From NCBI RefSeq assembly GCF_000682775.1, contig NZ_AWFI01000001.1:62001-126000 (forward strand): 64,000 nt of DNA, written 5' to 3'. Numbering within the stretch: position 1 is the stretch's first letter; each line of letters starts with the position of its first letter. The notes under the pieces were generated by a model. It ran no database searches. It worked only from the letters and a program-made list of their open reading frames with translations, and was not told where the DNA came from. The DNA is from Hyphomonas sp. L-53-1-40. GTDB taxonomy: Bacteria; Pseudomonadota; Alphaproteobacteria; Caulobacterales; Hyphomonadaceae. The translations under genes and the position numbers were made by a program. This document shows positions 62,099 to 64,000 of the stretch, piece by piece.

Positions 62099-62216
62099 GG
62101 TGTCTGGTCCTTGGGTGCCCGCTTATGCCTTATCAACGGGCCTTGGGCGAACATTATTATCGGCAAGCGTGTTCCGGCTTTTGCCGGGCGCGGGACGCAG
62201 ATAGGGTGCAGGCTTA

Positions 62217-62762
62217 ATGACTGAAACACCTCCCCTGTATATGCGCGTCGCCACGCTGGACGACATTCCGGTAATCGAGGCGCTGATGGCGGAGTCCATG
62301 GCGCGACTCTTGCCACACTTCCTTGATTCAAAACAGGTCGAGCGTTCCAGCGAGAGCATGGGCGTTGATACATTGCTGGTGTCCGACGGCACCTACTTTC
62401 TCGCTTTCGCGGGTGATGCGCTGGCGGGGTGTGGGGGCTGGTCACGGCGGCGTACGCTCTATGGCGGCAACGCGACGGCCGGCCGGGACGATTCCCCGGC
62501 AGACCCCAAGACCGAGCCCGCCAAGATTCGCGCCATGTATACCCATCCGGATTTCGTCCGGCGCGGCATCGGCCGCATGTTGCTGGAGGCCAGCGAAGCT
62601 GCCGCGCGAGCCGAAGGGTTCTCGGCCATGGAAATGGGCTCCACCGCGCCCGGCGTGCCGCTTTATGAAGCGTGCGGCTACCGGCTGGTCGAAGACCTCT
62701 CCAGGCCCAGCGAGGATGGCACCATCGTACCGATCCTGCGCATGCGGAAAGAGCTGGCCTAG
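62217..62762 (+). CDS. GNAT-family N-acetyltransferase
   Basis: A 181-residue GNAT protein with the acetyl-CoA loop RRGIGRMLLEASEAAA (Q/RxxGxG/A pattern) and MYTHPDFV ahead of it, then TAPGVPLYEACGYRLVEDL, the usual end of the fold. The acceptor is unknown; lying between the two carboxyspermidine genes, a polyamine is one possibility. It starts 118 bases after nspC, divergently, and its stop overlaps the carboxy(nor)spermidine synthase gene by 4 bases. Confidence 0.82.
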   Translation: MTETPPLYMRVATLDDIPVIEALMAESMARLLPHFLDSKQVERSSESMGVDTLLVSDGTYFLAFAGDALAGCGGWSRRRTLYGGNATAGRDDSPADPKTEPAKIRAMYTHPDFVRRGIGRMLLEASEAAARAEGFSAMEMGSTAPGVPLYEACGYRLVEDLSRPSEDGTIVPILRMRKELA

Positions 62763-63973
62763 GTCTCGACCGCGAACAGATCTTCCTGATCGCCGCCGTC
62801 CACGTCGATGACATGCCATGGCAGGCCGCGTTTGGCGACGTCTTCAAGGAAGGGCTTGGCCGGGAACTGCTCGACATTGAACACGCCGTGGCCGGACCAT
62901 TCCCCGCGGAAGAACATTGCCGCGCCTGAAACGGGCGGCACGCCGGTCGTATAGGAGACGGCCTGCGCGGAGACCTCTTCATTGGTCTTGGCATGATCGG
63001 ACACGTTGTAGATCATCTTTGCCTGTGGCTGGCCGTCCTTGGTGCCGCGCACGATCACGCCAATGCTGGTCTTGCCGGTATAGCCTTCGGCCAGGGATGA
63101 CGGGACGGGCAGCAGGTCTTTCAGGAACTCCATCGGGATGATGTCCATGCCCTTGTGTTTGATCGGTTCAAGGCCAATCAGGCCGATCGACTTAAATACT
63201 TCGAGGTGCTTGATGTAAGCCTCGCCAAAGGTCATCCAGAAGCGGATCTGTTTCAGGCCCTTGATGTGCTTGACGAGGCTTTCCTCTTCTTCGTGATAGA
63301 TCAGGTAGGAGGCTTTCGGGCCGACTTCCGGGTAGTCGATCATCGTCTTGATCGACAGGGCCGGGATTTCTACCCACTCGCCGTCTTTCCAGTATTTGCC
63401 GTCCTGGGTCACTTCGCGGAGATTGATCTCCGGATTGAAGTTCGTGGCGAAGGTTTTGCCGTGATCGCCAGCATTGCAGTCGACGATGTCGATATATTCG
63501 ATCTCGTCGAACAGGAATTCCTGCGCATAAGCGCAATAGATGTTCGTCACGCCCGGATCGAAGCCGCAGCCAAGAATGGCCGTGATGCCCTTGTCCTTGA
63601 ACTTGTCCTGATAGGCCCACTGCCAGCTATACTCGAACTTCGCGACATCGCGTGGCTCGTAATTGGCCGTGTCCATATAGTTGCAGCCCGTTTCAAGGCA
63701 CGCATCCATGATCGGCAGGTCCTGATAGGGCAAGGCCATGTTGATCAGCAGATCCGGCTTCACCTTGTTGATGAGCGCGACGACCTCCGCAACATTGTCG
63801 GCGTCGACTTGGCTGATCTCGATCGGCGTCTTGCAGAGCTTGGCGACCTTTTCGCAACTTTCCAGTCGGCGCGAGGCAAGGTGGATATGCTTGAACGTGT
63901 CGCGGTCCATGGCGCATTTCTGCGCGACGACGGATCCGGCGGCACCGGCACCGATGATGAGAACATTGTCCAT
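62759..63973 (-). CDS. Carboxy(nor)spermidine synthase (saccharopine-dehydrogenase family)
   Basis: A 404-residue dehydrogenase with an N-terminal Rossmann motif IIGAGAAGSVVAQKCAMD and the family core KPDLLINMALPYQDLPIMDACLETGCNYMDTANYEP and GCGFDPGVTNIYCAYAQEF. Carboxy(nor)spermidine synthases reductively join aspartate semialdehyde to putrescine or 1,3-diaminopropane with NADPH. The full-length match to this subfamily and the nearby nspC separate it from true saccharopine or lysine enzymes. The start is at 63973; the last 27 bases of the window are upstream sequence. Confidence 0.92.
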   Translation of the reverse strand: MDNVLIIGAGAAGSVVAQKCAMDRDTFKHIHLASRRLESCEKVAKLCKTPIEISQVDADNVAEVVALINKVKPDLLINMALPYQDLPIMDACLETGCNYMDTANYEPRDVAKFEYSWQWAYQDKFKDKGITAILGCGFDPGVTNIYCAYAQEFLFDEIEYIDIVDCNAGDHGKTFATNFNPEINLREVTQDGKYWKDGEWVEIPALSIKTMIDYPEVGPKASYLIYHEEEESLVKHIKGLKQIRFWMTFGEAYIKHLEVFKSIGLIGLEPIKHKGMDIIPMEFLKDLLPVPSSLAEGYTGKTSIGVIVRGTKDGQPQAKMIYNVSDHAKTNEEVSAQAVSYTTGVPPVSGAAMFFRGEWSGHGVFNVEQFPAKPFLEDVAKRGLPWHVIDVDGGDQEDLFAVET

Positions 63974-64000
63974 GAGTGATGAAGCTCCCTGGCTGGATGG

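Overview
This window is chromosomal DNA of a dimorphic or stalk-forming alphaproteobacterium, most likely Hyphomonadaceae (Hyphomonas, Henriciella or Hirschia type). The evidence is a DivL-like pseudokinase with Tyr in place of the phospho-acceptor His, a perfect CtrA-type box upstream of it, a bactofilin, a TadG-like pilus protein, GANTC sites near cell-cycle genes, an Oar-like TonB receptor and the rpsT-dnaA-dnaN-recF cluster. Genes are dense on both strands. I found no rRNA, tRNA, insertion sequence, prophage or CRISPR.

Layout. 1-3.3 kb: edge of a membrane protein gene, bioB, an SDR, a CarF/PEDS1-type lipid desaturase and a YbaN protein. 3.4-10.5 kb: alpha-2-macroglobulin lipoprotein plus pbpC. 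10.6-16.4 kb: exported MsrA, a GT39-type glycosyltransferase and a large Oar-like receptor with a strong terminator. 16.4-18.3 kb: aguA-aguB (agmatine to putrescine). 18.3-25.5 kb: EF-hand protein, divL, yghU, an exported methyltransferase-like lipoprotein, an SDR, a Sel1 protein and a bactofilin. 25.7-33.1 kb: GH25 lysozyme, then on the minus strand miaA and an ilvB-ilvH-ilvC operon with two unknown genes inside it and a nuclease-like gene at its end. 33.1-39.1 kb: serB, hflK-hflC-DUF2065-degP and mrp. 39.1-45 kb: class C beta-lactamase family lipoprotein, MBL hydrolase, SMP-30 protein, and folA and thyA flanking a VUT transporter and an AhpD-like gene. 45.2-51.9 kb: TadG-like protein, then recF, a small monooxygenase, dnaN, dnaA and rpsT. 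52-58.5 kb: enoyl-CoA hydratase, UbiB kinase, thioesterase and hisS-hisZ-hisG. 58.9-64 kb: argD, a Nit-type amidase, and the carboxyspermidine pair flanking a GNAT acetyltransferase.

Two amino-acid operons carry leader peptides too short for ordinary ORF calling. Upstream of ilvB is MRKYVVLVIKHP, with Val-Val-Leu-Val-Ile in a row, a 16-bp hairpin and a U-tailed terminator. Upstream of hisS is MNIALQHHHHHS, with five His codons in a row and two mutually exclusive hairpins but no visible U-tailed terminator. The two halves of hisS lie in different frames, joined at HisRS motif 2, where sequence appears to be missing.

Two separated loci together give a complete route to spermidine: agmatine to putrescine by AguA and AguB, then putrescine to carboxyspermidine to spermidine by the NspC and carboxy(nor)spermidine synthase pair. 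The dnaA product is divergent, with Glu where the Box VII arginine finger is expected.
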